DNA of 64,000 nucleotides, taken from Marinobacter sp. (GTDB lineage Bacteria > Pseudomonadota > Gammaproteobacteria > Pseudomonadales > Oleiphilaceae). Shown in pieces: positions 1 through 10,368 of this stretch. The notes below the pieces were generated by a model. The model made no database searches. It saw only the letters and a program-made list of their open reading frames with translations, and was not told where the DNA came from. How positions within the stretch are numbered: position 1 is the stretch's first letter; every line of letters begins with the position of its first letter. The stretch is from NCBI GenBank assembly GCA_030149475.1, contig JASBRL010000096.1, positions 62,001 through 126,000 on the forward strand, written 5' to 3'. Both the position numbers and the translations under genes were made by a program.

Positions 1-153
1 GGTAATCCAGGCAGGTTACAGTATCATACGGGGCAAATTCGAGGGTTGTCCGCACCGACAAGCATATAATATGTCCGGCGGGTAACTGGTGATCAGTATT
101 TCATGTTCGATATGATTCGGCCCTCTGCTTCACAGACTCAAGGGAGATGTGCT

Positions 154-2526
154 TTGGAAGATTACATTATCTGGTTTGAAAACCTGGGAATGTCTGACGT
201 TGACCGGGTTGGCGGCAAAAACGCTTCTCTGGGTGAAATGATCAGTAATCTCGCCAACGCAGGTGTGACGGTGCCGGGTGGTTTTGCCACCACCGCGTTC
301 GCTTACCGTGAGTTCCTGGCCAAGGATGGACTGAAGGAGCGTATTGATGACGCACTGGACGCGCTTGATGTAAACGACGTGAACGAGTTGGCGCGTGTGG
401 GCGCTCAGATCCGTCAGTGGGTCCTTGACACCAGGTTGCCGGCCCCACTGGACGACGCGCTCGAAAAGTCCTATGCCCAGTTGCGCAAGGATAACCCCAG
501 TATGGCTGTCGCCGTGCGTTCGTCCGCCACGGCGGAGGATCTTCCGGATGCGTCGTTTGCCGGCCAGCAGGAAACGTTTCTTAACATCGTGGGGCTGGAT
601 CAGGTCAAAACCGCGGTCAAGGAAGTCTTCGCGTCGCTATTCAATGACCGGGCGATTTCCTATCGTGTTCATCATGGCTTTGACCACAAGCTGGTTGCCC
701 TGTCGGCTGGCATCCAGAAAATGGTTCGCAGTGAGACAGCGGCCAGCGGCGTGATGTTTACCCTCGATACGGAATCCGGTTTCCGGGACGTGGTGTTTGT
801 GACCGCCTCTTATGGGCTGGGAGAAACCGTCGTTCAGGGTGCGGTGAATCCGGATGAGTTCTACGTACACAAACCGACGCTGGAAGCTGATCGTCCGGCT
901 GTTCTGCGCCGGAATCTTGGCAGCAAGGCCATCAAAATGGTCTACGCCGGCAAGCAGGAAGCCGGCAGCTCCGTTGATACGGTCAAGGTCGACCAGGCTG
1001 ATCGCAACCGCTTCTGTATTAGCGACGCCGAAGTGTCGGAACTGGCCAGGCAGGCAATGATTATTGAGGCCCACTATCAGCGTCCGATGGATATCGAATG
1101 GGCCAAAGACGGTGACGACGGTCGGATATACATCGTCCAGGCCCGCCCGGAAACGGTCAAAAGTCGGGTGGCAGCCAATGTGATGGAGCGCTACCTGCTG
1201 AAAGAGCAGGGCACGGTGATCGTTGAGGGTCGCAGCATCGGCCACAAGATCGGTAGTGGCCCGGTGAAGGTGATCACCAGCATTAACGAAATGGACCGGG
1301 TGCAGGCCGGCGATGTGCTGGTTACGGATATGACGGATCCGGACTGGGAACCGGTTATGAAGCGGGCGTCCGCCATCGTAACGGATCGTGGCGGGCGTAC
1401 CTGCCATGCGGCGATCATTGCCCGGGAACTGGGTATTCCGGCAGTGGTCGGCTGCGGCAATGCGACTGATATTCTGAAGGAAAACCAGAATGTCACCGTA
1501 TCCTGCGCCGAAGGTGATACCGGCCTGATCTATGAAGGAAGTCTGGATTTTGAACTGAAAGAGAACACCGTTGAATCCATGCCGGCCATCCCGTTCAAGA
1601 TCATGATGAACGTGGGGAACCCTGACCGGGCCTTCGATTTCCGCTCATTGCCGAACGAGGGCGTCGGGCTGGCGCGGCTGGAGTTCATCATCAACCGGAT
1701 GATCGGTGTCCATCCCAAAGCGTTGCTCAACTTTGACGGTCTGCCGCAGGATATCCGTCAGACCGTCGAAAAACGGATTGCGGGATACAGCTCCCCGGTC
1801 GATTTCTACGTCGATAAACTGGTGGAGGGTATTTCGACCCTGGCAGCGGCCTTTACACCGAAGAAGGTGATCGTACGGCTGTCGGACTTCAAATCCAATG
1901 AATACGCCAATCTGATTGGCGGTACGCTTTACGAGCCGGACGAAGAGAATCCGATGCTTGGCTTCCGCGGTGCATCGCGGTACATCTCTGAAACCTTCCG
2001 CGACTGTTTTGAGCTCGAGTGCCGGGCGCTGAAAAAAGTGCGGGAGGAGATGGGTCTCGAAAATGTCGAGATTATGGTGCCGTTCGTCCGCACCGTAGGC
2101 GAGGCAAGGCAGGTTGTTGATCTGCTGACGGAGAACGGTCTCAAGCGTGGTGAAAAGGGTCTGCGTGTCATCATGATGTGCGAACTGCCAGCCAATGCGC
2201 TGCTGGCTGACGAGTTTCTGGAGTCGTTTGATGGCTTCTCGATCGGCTCCAATGACCTGACCCAGTTAACCCTGGGGCTGGACAGGGACTCGGGCATCGT
2301 GGCCCATTTGTTTGACGAGCGCAATGAGGCCGTCAAAAAGCTGCTGTCCAACGCTATCCAGGCCTGCAAGAAAGCCGATAAATACATCGGGATTTGCGGC
2401 CAGGGCCCTTCGGACCATCCGGATCTGGCCAAGTGGCTGATGGATCAGGGTATCGACAGCGTATCCCTGAATCCCGATTCGGTGCTCGACACCTGGTTTT
2501 TCCTGGCGGACGAACCGGTCGAGTAA
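154..2526 (+). CDS. ppsA: Phosphoenolpyruvate synthase (pyruvate, water dikinase)
   Basis: ORF 103..2526. N-term [22 protein letters not shown], phosphohistidine region [24 protein letters not shown]-term [20 protein letters not shown]. Likely TTG start at 154, preceded by a GGGAG-like SD. Confidence 0.97.
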   Translation: MEDYIIWFENLGMSDVDRVGGKNASLGEMISNLANAGVTVPGGFATTAFAYREFLAKDGLKERIDDALDALDVNDVNELARVGAQIRQWVLDTRLPAPLDDALEKSYAQLRKDNPSMAVAVRSSATAEDLPDASFAGQQETFLNIVGLDQVKTAVKEVFASLFNDRAISYRVHHGFDHKLVALSAGIQKMVRSETAASGVMFTLDTESGFRDVVFVTASYGLGETVVQGAVNPDEFYVHKPTLEADRPAVLRRNLGSKAIKMVYAGKQEAGSSVDTVKVDQADRNRFCISDAEVSELARQAMIIEAHYQRPMDIEWAKDGDDGRIYIVQARPETVKSRVAANVMERYLLKEQGTVIVEGRSIGHKIGSGPVKVITSINEMDRVQAGDVLVTDMTDPDWEPVMKRASAIVTDRGGRTCHAAIIARELGIPAVVGCGNATDILKENQNVTVSCAEGDTGLIYEGSLDFELKENTVESMPAIPFKIMMNVGNPDRAFDFRSLPNEGVGLARLEFIINRMIGVHPKALLNFDGLPQDIRQTVEKRIAGYSSPVDFYVDKLVEGISTLAAAFTPKKVIVRLSDFKSNEYANLIGGTLYEPDEENPMLGFRGASRYISETFRDCFELECRALKKVREEMGLENVEIMVPFVRTVGEARQVVDLLTENGLKRGEKGLRVIMMCELPANALLADEFLESFDGFSIGSNDLTQLTLGLDRDSGIVAHLFDERNEAVKKLLSNAIQACKKADKYIGICGQGPSDHPDLAKWLMDQGIDSVSLNPDSVLDTWFFLADEPVE

Positions 2527-2563
2527 TTGGTTCGCTGAAAGTCGAGTAATTGGTTCGCTGAAA
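2518..2563. repeat. Perfect 23-bp tandem duplication over the ppsA stop codon
   Basis: GTCGAGTAATTGGTTCGCTGAAA at 2518-2540 and 2541-2563. Confidence 0.95.
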
Positions 2564-2696
2564 GAGGGGCGCTGAAAGGGGGGCGGTGTCGGGTCTTTGT
2601 TACCGGCCTTATGGAGTGCGCTGCCCCGCTGTCATAAACCGAGTCGACTGGTGTCAGCCTGATACCGTCTGACTGACCAGTAACAGGAGAGCAGGC

Positions 2697-3179
2697 ATGG
2701 CCATCGTAACACCCGATCTGTGTGACGATTACCCGGAAATTCTTGTGGTGGAGCCCGGATTCCAGAACTTTGGTGGCGTGGCTGCCTTCGGGGGTGAAAT
2801 TGTGACTGTGAAGTGCTTTGAAGACAATTCCGTCCTCAAGGCGCAGGTCGCAACGCCAGGCAACGGACGGGTAATGGTCGTCGACGGCGGCGGTTCACGC
2901 AGGGCGGCTTTGCTGGGCGATATGCTTGCGGAACAAGCGGCCAGTAATGGTTGGGTCGGTCTGATTATCAACGGTTGTATCCGCGATGTTGATGTGGTTC
3001 GCGAGATCCGGCTTGGTGTTCAGGCCCTGGCAACCCATCCCCGGAAAACTGAAAAACGTGGTGTAGGGGACCTGAATGTTCCCGTCAGTTTCGGTGGCGT
3101 CACATTTCTTCCGGGGCAGTATGTATACGCCGACAACAATGGCATTGTGGTCTCGCGAACGCCGCTGGCTGTGGACTGA
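2697..3179 (+). CDS. rraA: RraA-family protein, regulator of RNase E activity / HMG aldolase-like fold
   Basis: Full-length RraA-like protein with [43 protein letters not shown] upstream. Confidence 0.93.
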   Translation: MAIVTPDLCDDYPEILVVEPGFQNFGGVAAFGGEIVTVKCFEDNSVLKAQVATPGNGRVMVVDGGGSRRAALLGDMLAEQAASNGWVGLIINGCIRDVDVVREIRLGVQALATHPRKTEKRGVGDLNVPVSFGGVTFLPGQYVYADNNGIVVSRTPLAVD

Positions 3180-3187
3180 CACCTTAT

Positions 3188-3216
3188 GGGCCCCGGAGTG
3201 GGCTACTCTGGGGCCC
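3188..3216. terminator. GC-rich hairpin between convergent rraA and the PilZ gene
   Basis: GGGCCCC-g-GAGT-gggct-ACTC-t-GGGGCCC imperfect dyad just after the rraA stop; no clear T-run. Confidence 0.45.
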
Positions 3217-3231
3217 GGAGCTTAACAGATA

Positions 3232-3543
3232 TCAGCGCTTGATCTCGATAATCGCAGCGCCCAGCAGGAAACCGTCACCCTCCGGTTCACTGCGCAGTAC
3301 CCGGACGCTCGATTCGAAAGGGGGGAAGTCATTCCGGTTTGACGGCAGCATAACCAGTAACTCGTCTCCTGCTGCCATTGGGGCGTCGACATACAGTTGC
3401 ATTCCGGTTCCGCTCAAATCCCGACAGATCCCGGTAATGGTATGTCCGTGACTATCTGTTATCTGGGCTTCGGTGTTCACCCGCATCCGGTGAAAGTCAC
3501 GCTTCTCTGAGTAGTCCCTCATGGCCATCGGCATTTCATCCAC
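3232..3543 (-). CDS. PilZ domain protein, putative c-di-GMP receptor
   Basis: RxxxR motif (RDFHR) and DxSxxG motif (DLSGTG) in about 100 aa. Confidence 0.88.
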   Translation of the reverse strand: MDEMPMAMRDYSEKRDFHRMRVNTEAQITDSHGHTITGICRDLSGTGMQLYVDAPMAAGDELLVMLPSNRNDFPPFESSVRVLRSEPEGDGFLLGAAIIEIKR

Positions 3544-3708
3544 CTGTCGTTAGAGCGGCACCCGGCGGCGTTGACGGCCCGGTCCGTTCCGCAATGTCGC
3601 CAGGTGCTCTGTGAGTTCCAATATTTATAGGGCCTGGTGATCCTGCCGTCAAAGAATCATCGGTCATATAAACAAAGATTCACCGAATATTTAGTGGTTA
3701 TGACAAGT

Positions 3709-3734
3709 CTGTCACACCACATGTGGTGTGACAG
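3709..3734. promoter_or_regulatory. Perfect 26-bp palindrome CTGTCACACCACATGTGGTGTGACAG
   Basis: Read directly: each 13-nt half is the exact reverse complement of the other. No adjacent T-run, so not a typical intrinsic terminator. Confidence 0.6.
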
Positions 3735-3794
3735 AGAGGAAGGGAGGCAGGCCTGCCAGGCGCGGCCCGGTCGCGTTGGTTGGTCAACGCCAGG

Positions 3795-4463
3795 TCAGGC
3801 CCAGGTGTCGTGTTTCTTGGAGGACTTGAGCGCGGGCAGTATCAGCGCAATAACAATACCTGCCAGTACCAGGCCAGCACCGATCAGCATGAAATCGGAA
3901 TCATTTTTGGCTTCCAGGCGTTCCTTCTCTGCCGTAATCACCTCCATGTCGCTGCGTAGCTTCTGATTGGCCTGTTGCAGTTCCTTGTTGCGTTGATCAA
4001 GCGTGATGGCGTTGGCTGAGATGGATTTGATTTTTTCCAGTTCGGTCGCCAGTTTCCGGGTGCGATCCTCCAGGTTGCTCTCGGACGACGCCAGATTGTC
4101 GCGCTCGGACTGAACGGCGTCCAGCTTGTTCTGCAACTCGGCAAGCTGTGATTTGGTCTGCTCGAGCTCTTTGTTGGCGGCTACCAGGCGATCCCGGGCA
4201 ATCGGCTGCTCCGACAGATAGCGGGAGACTATCCAGCCCACGGTGCCGTCGGGAGTGCGGATCTTGCTGTATCCGGACTCACTCTTTTCGAGCAGTTCGA
4301 CGGGTGTCCCGCTTTTCAGGCCATTGTTGAGTATCCGGTATTGCGTGCCCTCGCCGCTACGGACTGGTGCGTAGAGCGTGTCATCAATGTAGACCGTTTT
4401 GGCCATAACCGGCAGGCACAGTGCCGATAAAACCGCAATTGCAAGCAGACGGAAAGTTGTCAC
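3795..4463 (-). CDS. TIGR04211-like SH3 domain protein with coiled coil and C-terminal TM helix
   Basis: Signal peptide, SH3b region (YIDDTLYAPVRSGEGTQYRILNNGLKSGTPVELLEKSESGYSKIRTPDGTVGWIVSRYL), coiled coil, C-terminal hydrophobic helix. Likely GTG start at 4463 with AGGGA SD. Confidence 0.85.
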   Translation of the reverse strand: MTTFRLLAIAVLSALCLPVMAKTVYIDDTLYAPVRSGEGTQYRILNNGLKSGTPVELLEKSESGYSKIRTPDGTVGWIVSRYLSEQPIARDRLVAANKELEQTKSQLAELQNKLDAVQSERDNLASSESNLEDRTRKLATELEKIKSISANAITLDQRNKELQQANQKLRSDMEVITAEKERLEAKNDSDFMLIGAGLVLAGIVIALILPALKSSKKHDTWA

Positions 4464-4562
4464 AAAATCAGTTCCCTGAGTCTTTGGGTCAAAGCCGCAA
4501 TTCTGGCACACTTCGATGATCGATCAAGCGGGACCGGATTACAAAAAGCTCATAATAAAGCG

Positions 4563-4862
4563 CTATGGTAGCACCGGTTTAAACGGTTTGACGACCACCG
4601 ACTTGTAGACACCGGCTGTAACATACGGGTCCGCGTCTGCCCAGTTCTGCGCGTCCTTCAGCGAGTCGAACTCAGCAATCACCAGGCTGCCGGTAAAGCC
4701 GGCGTCGCCCGGGTCTGGAGAGTCAATAGCAGGGTGAGGGCCAGCGAGTAATAACCGCCCCTCATTCTTCAGGGTTTCAAGCCGGGCAATGTGGGCCGGA
4801 CGGGCCTGCGAGCGATGGGGCAGGCTGTTATCGATATCTTCACTGATGATGGCGTAATACAT
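4563..4862 (-). CDS. YciI family protein
   Basis: [45 protein letters not shown]... 99 aa. The ORF-track start (5204) is too far upstream. Confidence 0.9.
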   Translation of the reverse strand: MYYAIISEDIDNSLPHRSQARPAHIARLETLKNEGRLLLAGPHPAIDSPDPGDAGFTGSLVIAEFDSLKDAQNWADADPYVTAGVYKSVVVKPFKPVLP

Positions 4863-4958
4863 GGCGTCTCTCTTGATACAGGATGCTTGGTACAGAATGC
4901 AATCAAACTGATAGACTTGGGCCCGACAAGAATTCTTCATTCCCGTATTGGACACAGT

Positions 4959-5834
4959 GTGAATATACCTCAAGCCAGACGCGTCTGCATCGACCTTCAC
5001 TGCCACAGTCGGGCTTCGGACGGCACTCTGACGCCGGCTGAGCTCGTCGAGCGCGCGGGGGCCCGTGGGGTCACCCACCTGGCATTGACCGATCACGACA
5101 CCATCGACGGTCTGCCGGAGGCGGCCGGCGCCGCGTCTGCGGCTGGCGTCACGATGATTAACGGGGTCGAACTGTCCTGCGTCTGGAAAAGCCAGACCAT
5201 TCACGTGGTCGGTCTGGACTTCGATGTTGAATCAACCGCGTTCCTGCAGGCGTTGGCCGGCCAGCATGACAATCGCTGGCGCCGGGCCCGGACCATCGCC
5301 GAACGCCTCGAACGGGTGTGCGTGCCCGGGCTGCTTGAACTGGCGACAGCGCAGGCCGGCGGTGATGTGCCGGGTCGTCCGCATTTTGCCAGGGCGCTGG
5401 TGGAAAGTGGCGTGGTTAAAGATCAGAACCAGGCCTTCAAGCGCTATCTGGGCGCGGGCAAACCGGGCGACGTCAAAGCCTTCTGGCCGGAAATTGATAC
5501 CGTGGTAGGCTGGATCACCCGCGCGGGAGGCGTTGCGGTGCTGGCGCATCCCCGCAAATACAAGATGACCGCGACCAAACTGAGATCCCTGGTGAGTGAT
5601 TTCCGTCGCAGCGGTGGCCGGGGCATTGAGGTGTCCACCTCTGGCCAGTCGAGCGGCGATTTGGGGTTTCTGGCGGAACTTTGCCGGCGGGAGGGGCTAC
5701 TGGCATCCCAGGGCAGTGACTTTCACTTTCCTGGCGCATCCTGGTGCGAGTTGGGCGTGATTACCCCACTGCCCGACGGATTGAGCCCGGTCTGGCACCA
5801 TTTTCGGCAACCGGTTGGTCAGGCCGGAGCGTGA
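4959..5834 (+). CDS. PHP domain phosphoesterase, TrpH/YciV (RNase AM)-like
   Basis: [23 protein letters not shown]...[15 protein letters not shown]. Likely GTG start at 4959 (ORF 4791..5834). Confidence 0.9.
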   Translation: MNIPQARRVCIDLHCHSRASDGTLTPAELVERAGARGVTHLALTDHDTIDGLPEAAGAASAAGVTMINGVELSCVWKSQTIHVVGLDFDVESTAFLQALAGQHDNRWRRARTIAERLERVCVPGLLELATAQAGGDVPGRPHFARALVESGVVKDQNQAFKRYLGAGKPGDVKAFWPEIDTVVGWITRAGGVAVLAHPRKYKMTATKLRSLVSDFRRSGGRGIEVSTSGQSSGDLGFLAELCRREGLLASQGSDFHFPGASWCELGVITPLPDGLSPVWHHFRQPVGQAGA

Positions 5835-6358
5835 AACAGCAGATACAGATCAGTCAGCGAGTCGGGAATAGCCTCTGCCATCTGACGACTCAGGTTTTCG
5901 CTCTCGCGTACCCGTTGGAAATCTTCGTCTTCGTAGAGTCCGGACAGGGTGAGCATGGGTACAAGCAGGTCCGCCGTCTCTGCCTCATCGGCTTCGAGCC
6001 AGGCTTCTTCGTTTTCCAGGAAAGAATCGACAAATCCCGCGCACCAGTTTTCCAGCGCGTTTAAAGGATCACCGTCTTCCGGTTCTGGCAACTCCAGCGC
6101 CTGGCCCATATCCAGAGAGTTCGCCATCCCCTTGGACAGTTTTTCAACCGCCTGAGCGAACGCCACCGGAATGCCGTCGGAGGGTAATGACTCCAGCCCC
6201 GTGGCGATTCTGAACAGGGCGTCCGTTGTCAGCGGCACAGGGCCGACCACACTGGCGCAGACCAGACCGTGAAAGCCAAAAAAGTCCAGGGCGTCATCCC
6301 CCCAGGGTTCAGCGAAAAGAATATCTTCGAGCGACTCGATTTCCGAATTGGACAGCAT
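5819..6358 (-). CDS. UPF0149/YecA-YgfB family protein
   Basis: Acidic 179-aa protein with NALENWCAGFVDSFLENEEAWLEADEAE, typical of YgfB/YecA. Confidence 0.88.
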   Translation of the reverse strand: MLSNSEIESLEDILFAEPWGDDALDFFGFHGLVCASVVGPVPLTTDALFRIATGLESLPSDGIPVAFAQAVEKLSKGMANSLDMGQALELPEPEDGDPLNALENWCAGFVDSFLENEEAWLEADEAETADLLVPMLTLSGLYEDEDFQRVRESENLSRQMAEAIPDSLTDLYLLFHAPA

Positions 6359-6441
6359 GGTAACGCTCCTGGCAATGAGCCGTAATCGACAATCGACAGG
6401 AAGGCCGGCTGGCCTTCCTGTCGGTACCCCCGTTTAACGGG

Positions 6442-9400
6442 TTAGTGCGCGGAGTGGTCTTCTGAATTGGAGTCTGCCCTGGACTCACCACTTGCAGGAG
6501 CCGGGGAGGCCTCTTGGGCGGGCTTGTCCTCGCGCTTGTCCGCTGTTTCAGGCTCTGCGGACTTTGCGGCGGCGGCAGCCTTGGCGGCCTGTTGGCGCTT
6601 GCGAACCTCTCGCGGATCATTGTACGCGCGACCGGGTGTCGTCGGTGCGTCGGTTTTTTCAGAATTCGCCCGGGGGGGCGTCTCAGGCCGGGACTCTGAC
6701 GCCTTGGGCTTTTCAACGACTTTTTCGGCCGCTTTTCCCGGTGTCGGGCCCGGCTCGCTCTCGGCCCCATCAGTGGTAGTGTTCTCAGCTGCGTGGGCCT
6801 GCTGAGGTCGGGGCGCCGCCTCTGCTGACATGGGCGCAGTCTGCTCAGGCGTCTTGTCCGAATCGGCCGGCTTGCTCTCCGTTGCCGGTTGGGCGGCTTC
6901 GGTGGTCGGCTTGTTGGATGGGTCTGCTGGTGCCTTGTCGTCCCCGGAATCACTGCCCGAGGTATCGGCCTTGCGGGTGCCAGATTTGCGTGGGCGACGA
7001 TTCGCCGATCGGTTGGAGCGGCGCTTCTCTTGCGATGTCGCTTCCTCGGCACCGGCTTGCGCCTCAGTGCCGGCCTTATCCGCGTTGGCGTCAGCGGCTG
7101 GCGCTGTACTCTCACTTTCCGGCTTTGCACCGTCGCCGGCGGGTTTTGCCGCCAGTTGATCTGACTCGGCACGGTGCGCGGCACCGGTGTCTGCCTGGCG
7201 ATGATCCGGGGTGGCGTTGGCGGCCGTTTCCGGCTGGACGGCACTATCGCCAGCGGCTGATTGCGTCTCAGGCGCCGCGTCTGTTACCGGGTGCTCGCTC
7301 CTGGCCGGTTCCGGCCTGCGGTCGGTTTCCGCCGATTGTGGGCTGGCTTCTGCTGCTGCCGCTGATGGGTCTTTACGGTCTCCCGTGCTCTCACCCGGCG
7401 CATTGCTGTCGCGACCTTTCTGCGATCTGGCTTCGGCTGACCTGGCCGACTGGGCCTTGCTGTCCTGATTCTGGGACGTTTTGTCCTGATCGTTGTCGAC
7501 GCGCTTGGCTTTATCGGTTTCGGGCGCGTCGGTTTTTACCGCTTTGCGATCTGCCGGTTTGCTGGCGGGGGCCTCTGTTGGTGACCCGTCACGATTGCGC
7601 TGCCGGCGCGGCCGCTTGCGCTTTTCGTCGCCGCTGGATTGCTCACTGCGTTTGTCCTGATTGCGGCTACCACCCTGAGACTTACGTTCAGGATCGGTGT
7701 TGCCGCCGCGAGACCGTTCATTGCTGCCGCTCTCAGCCGGCTGGTTCTGGTTCCTGCCACGGTTGTTGTCCGCGTTTTGATCGCGATCGGTATTGCGGTT
7801 CCGGTTGCGGTTACCACCGGAGCCACTATCTTTGCCGCCGCGCCCCTTATTGCGATTGTCGTCGTTGCGGCTTTGGCTCTGACCCTGACTGCGGCGCTCA
7901 TTGCCGCGATTGCCGCCGCCATTGCCGTCATCCCGTGCTACCCGTGATTTGCGACGGTCCTGACGACCCTGGGGACGACGATCACTCTGGCCGGACGGCT
8001 TGTTATCAGGCTTACCGGACGGCCGATTCGCGGAGCTTTGCTCGGCGGATTCGTCGCCGGCACTGAAGAAGCCGGATATTTTCCGTGATAGCTTTCGGAA
8101 CAGGCCTTCGTCGTCGTTGCTGGCTGTAACAGCCGGCGCATTGGCAACGGACGGCGTCGGGGCAGGGGCCGGACGAATGGCTTTCACTGCCGCTTCCTCA
8201 CGTACTACCTCTTTACCGGCGGGGAGTTCCGCTGCTTCTTCCTCGCGAGCGTTATATTCTTCCGCGATGTGATAGCTGGAGGTGTGCTCAGGCGTAGTTT
8301 CATCGTCACGCATACGGACGATTTCAAAGTTCGGTGTATCCATGTGAGAGGCGGGAACGATCACAATCTGTACTTCCTGGCGTGCTTCGATGTCGGCCAG
8401 TTGTTTACGCTTCTCGTTCAGCAGGAAGGTCGCAACCGGAACCGGCACGATTGCGCGAACCTCTCCGGTCTTGTCTTTGGACGACTCCTCATAGATCAGG
8501 CGCATGATGCTCAATGCCAGCGATTCGATTCCACGGATGGTGCCCTGGCCGTTGCAGCGCGGGCAAACTTCACTACGTGTTTCGCCGAGCGACGGGCGCA
8601 GGCGCTGTCGCGACATCTCAAGCAGGCCGAACCGGGAAATCTTGCCGACCTGCACCCGGGCGCGATCAATTTCCAGCGCTTCCCGGACACGCTGTTCCAC
8701 ATCCCGCTGGTGGCGTGCCGGGGTCATGTCGATAAAGTCGATGACGATAAGTCCGCCCATATCTCGCAGGCGTAACTGGCGGGCAATTTCTTCCGCCGCT
8801 TCCAGGTTGGTCTGCAGGGCCGTCTCTTCGATGTCGTGCCCTTTGGTAGCACGGGACGAGTTGATGTCGATGGAAACCAGTGCTTCGGTCGGGTCAATGA
8901 CGATCGAACCGCCGGATGGCAGTTTCACTTCGCGCTGAAACGCGGTCTCGATCTGGCCCTCAATCTGGTAGCGGCTGAACAGGGGGATTTCGTCCTGATA
9001 CAGCTTGATCTTGTTTTCGAAGGTTGGCATCACGGCGCGGACGAAATTGAGTACATCTTCGTGGACCGTAGCTGAGTCAATCAGCACCTCGCCAATATCC
9101 TGACGCAGATAGTCGCGGACGGCACGAATAATAACATTGCTTTCCTGGTGGATCAGAAAGGGCGCTTTACGTTCGCCCGCCGCCTGGGAAATTGCTTCCC
9201 AGAACTGGACCAGGTAATCGAGGTCCCATTGCAACTCCTGGCTGGTGCGGCCGATACCCGCCGTGCGCACGATGATGCCCATGGATTTTGGCACCTGCAC
9301 ATCGTTCATCGCTTCTTTGAGTTGCGCTCGCTCCTCGCCCTCAATGCGGCGGGATATGCCACCCGCACGGGCGTTGTTGGGCATCAGGACGAGGTAACGG

Positions 9401-9774
9401 CCAGCCAGGGAGATAAACGTGGTCAGGGCGGCGCCTTTGTTGCCCCGCTCTTCCTTGTCGACCTGGATAATAACTTCCTGGCCCTCGGAGACGGCTTCCT
9501 TGATGTTAACCTTGCCTTCAATCTGGCCGGGCGATTTCTTGAAATATTCCCGGGCAATCTCTTTCAGTGGCAGGAAGCCGTGGCGGTCGGCACCAAAATC
9601 AACAAAAGCTGCTTCCAGGCTCGGTTCAACCCGGGTAATGCGACCTTTATAGATGTTGGATTTTTTCTGTTCGCGGGAGCTGGACTCTATATCCAGATCA
9701 AAGAGGCGTTGACCATCTACTAGTGCGACGCGCAACTCTTCTGGGTGAGTTGCATTGATAAGCATTCTTTTCAT
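6442..9774 (-). CDS. rne: Ribonuclease E
   Basis: [32 protein letters not shown]1 region [22 protein letters not shown]; Zn-link [10 protein letters not shown]; long low-complexity C-terminal scaffold. Confidence 0.98.
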   Translation of the reverse strand: MKRMLINATHPEELRVALVDGQRLFDLDIESSSREQKKSNIYKGRITRVEPSLEAAFVDFGADRHGFLPLKEIAREYFKKSPGQIEGKVNIKEAVSEGQEVIIQVDKEERGNKGAALTTFISLAGRYLVLMPNNARAGGISRRIEGEERAQLKEAMNDVQVPKSMGIIVRTAGIGRTSQELQWDLDYLVQFWEAISQAAGERKAPFLIHQESNVIIRAVRDYLRQDIGEVLIDSATVHEDVLNFVRAVMPTFENKIKLYQDEIPLFSRYQIEGQIETAFQREVKLPSGGSIVIDPTEALVSIDINSSRATKGHDIEETALQTNLEAAEEIARQLRLRDMGGLIVIDFIDMTPARHQRDVEQRVREALEIDRARVQVGKISRFGLLEMSRQRLRPSLGETRSEVCPRCNGQGTIRGIESLALSIMRLIYEESSKDKTGEVRAIVPVPVATFLLNEKRKQLADIEARQEVQIVIVPASHMDTPNFEIVRMRDDETTPEHTSSYHIAEEYNAREEEAAELPAGKEVVREEAAVKAIRPAPAPTPSVANAPAVTASNDDEGLFRKLSRKISGFFSAGDESAEQSSANRPSGKPDNKPSGQSDRRPQGRQDRRKSRVARDDGNGGGNRGNERRSQGQSQSRNDDNRNKGRGGKDSGSGGNRNRNRNTDRDQNADNNRGRNQNQPAESGSNERSRGGNTDPERKSQGGSRNQDKRSEQSSGDEKRKRPRRQRNRDGSPTEAPASKPADRKAVKTDAPETDKAKRVDNDQDKTSQNQDSKAQSARSAEARSQKGRDSNAPGESTGDRKDPSAAAAEASPQSAETDRRPEPARSEHPVTDAAPETQSAAGDSAVQPETAANATPDHRQADTGAAHRAESDQLAAKPAGDGAKPESESTAPAADANADKAGTEAQAGAEEATSQEKRRSNRSANRRPRKSGTRKADTSGSDSGDDKAPADPSNKPTTEAAQPATESKPADSDKTPEQTAPMSAEAAPRPQQAHAAENTTTDGAESEPGPTPGKAAEKVVEKPKASESRPETPPRANSEKTDAPTTPGRAYNDPREVRKRQQAAKAAAAAKSAEPETADKREDKPAQEASPAPASGESRADSNSEDHSAH

Positions 9775-9786
9775 GGAAAGATGTGT

Positions 9787-9815
9787 TTCCTGTCGTTAAT
9801 TGAAGACAGGGAACC
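9787..9815 (-). promoter_or_regulatory. Hairpin in the rne 5' UTR overlapping the ribosome-binding site
   Basis: Minus strand: ..TTCCCTGTC-TTCAATTAAC-GACAGGAAACACATCTTTCC-ATG. The GACAGG arm overlaps the only evident SD (AGGAAA). Confidence 0.5.
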
Positions 9816-10368
9816 TGACCTTGGGGGCATCTGCGAAGCAGAACGTGCGTATCACCGGCCACTGCAGCCGGCAATCAGACGAATCAGATAGGGGCGGAAA
9901 GGCGACCCGCTCGTCCGAAATAGCCGCGGACTGTCCAGCCGCCAGTAGGCAGGGGACGATCGTTGGGTGTCAGTGTCTGTTGACGCATGGTTTCCGATTT
10001 CAAATTCACGCGGGTGCCTGGGTCTCACGTCGTATTCGTATGCTGGACGGCCCGGCCCTGTGTGATGGCAATGATTCTTCGCGATGTCGCCCGTCGGGTT
10101 TCCCGTACGGTTTCTACAACTCGTCCTCCGGAATCGGGTGCGGCTGGTGACCAGCCACAATCAGCCATTCCGGTGGCATTTTATCGCCCTGGCCCTGTTA
10201 ACCGGGTCAATGGCGTTCAAACTCTTTGACGGTGTCGGTATACTTCATTCGCTCCGGCGGTTGGCAGTCTGGCCAGGCCGTAGACAAGCGAACGAGTCCG
10301 CCGGAATATAACAGTATTTGTCCGGCCCATCAATCCCGCACCCAGAGTACTCACAATGGCCCGATATT

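Noticed and set aside
6309-7244. 311-aa same-strand frame overlapping rne and the UPF0149 gene
   Set aside because: R/P-rich frame-shifted reading of the rne scaffold; no start context or domain.
6882-8066. 394-aa frame and other frames opposite the rne C-terminal half
   Set aside because: R/C/P-rich translation caused by GC-rich low-complexity rne codons; not protein-like.
9852-10160. 102-aa (minus) and 116-aa (plus, 9800..10150) frames in the rne/rluC gap
   Set aside because: Mutually overlapping, low-complexity, no RBS or family; treated as non-coding leader.
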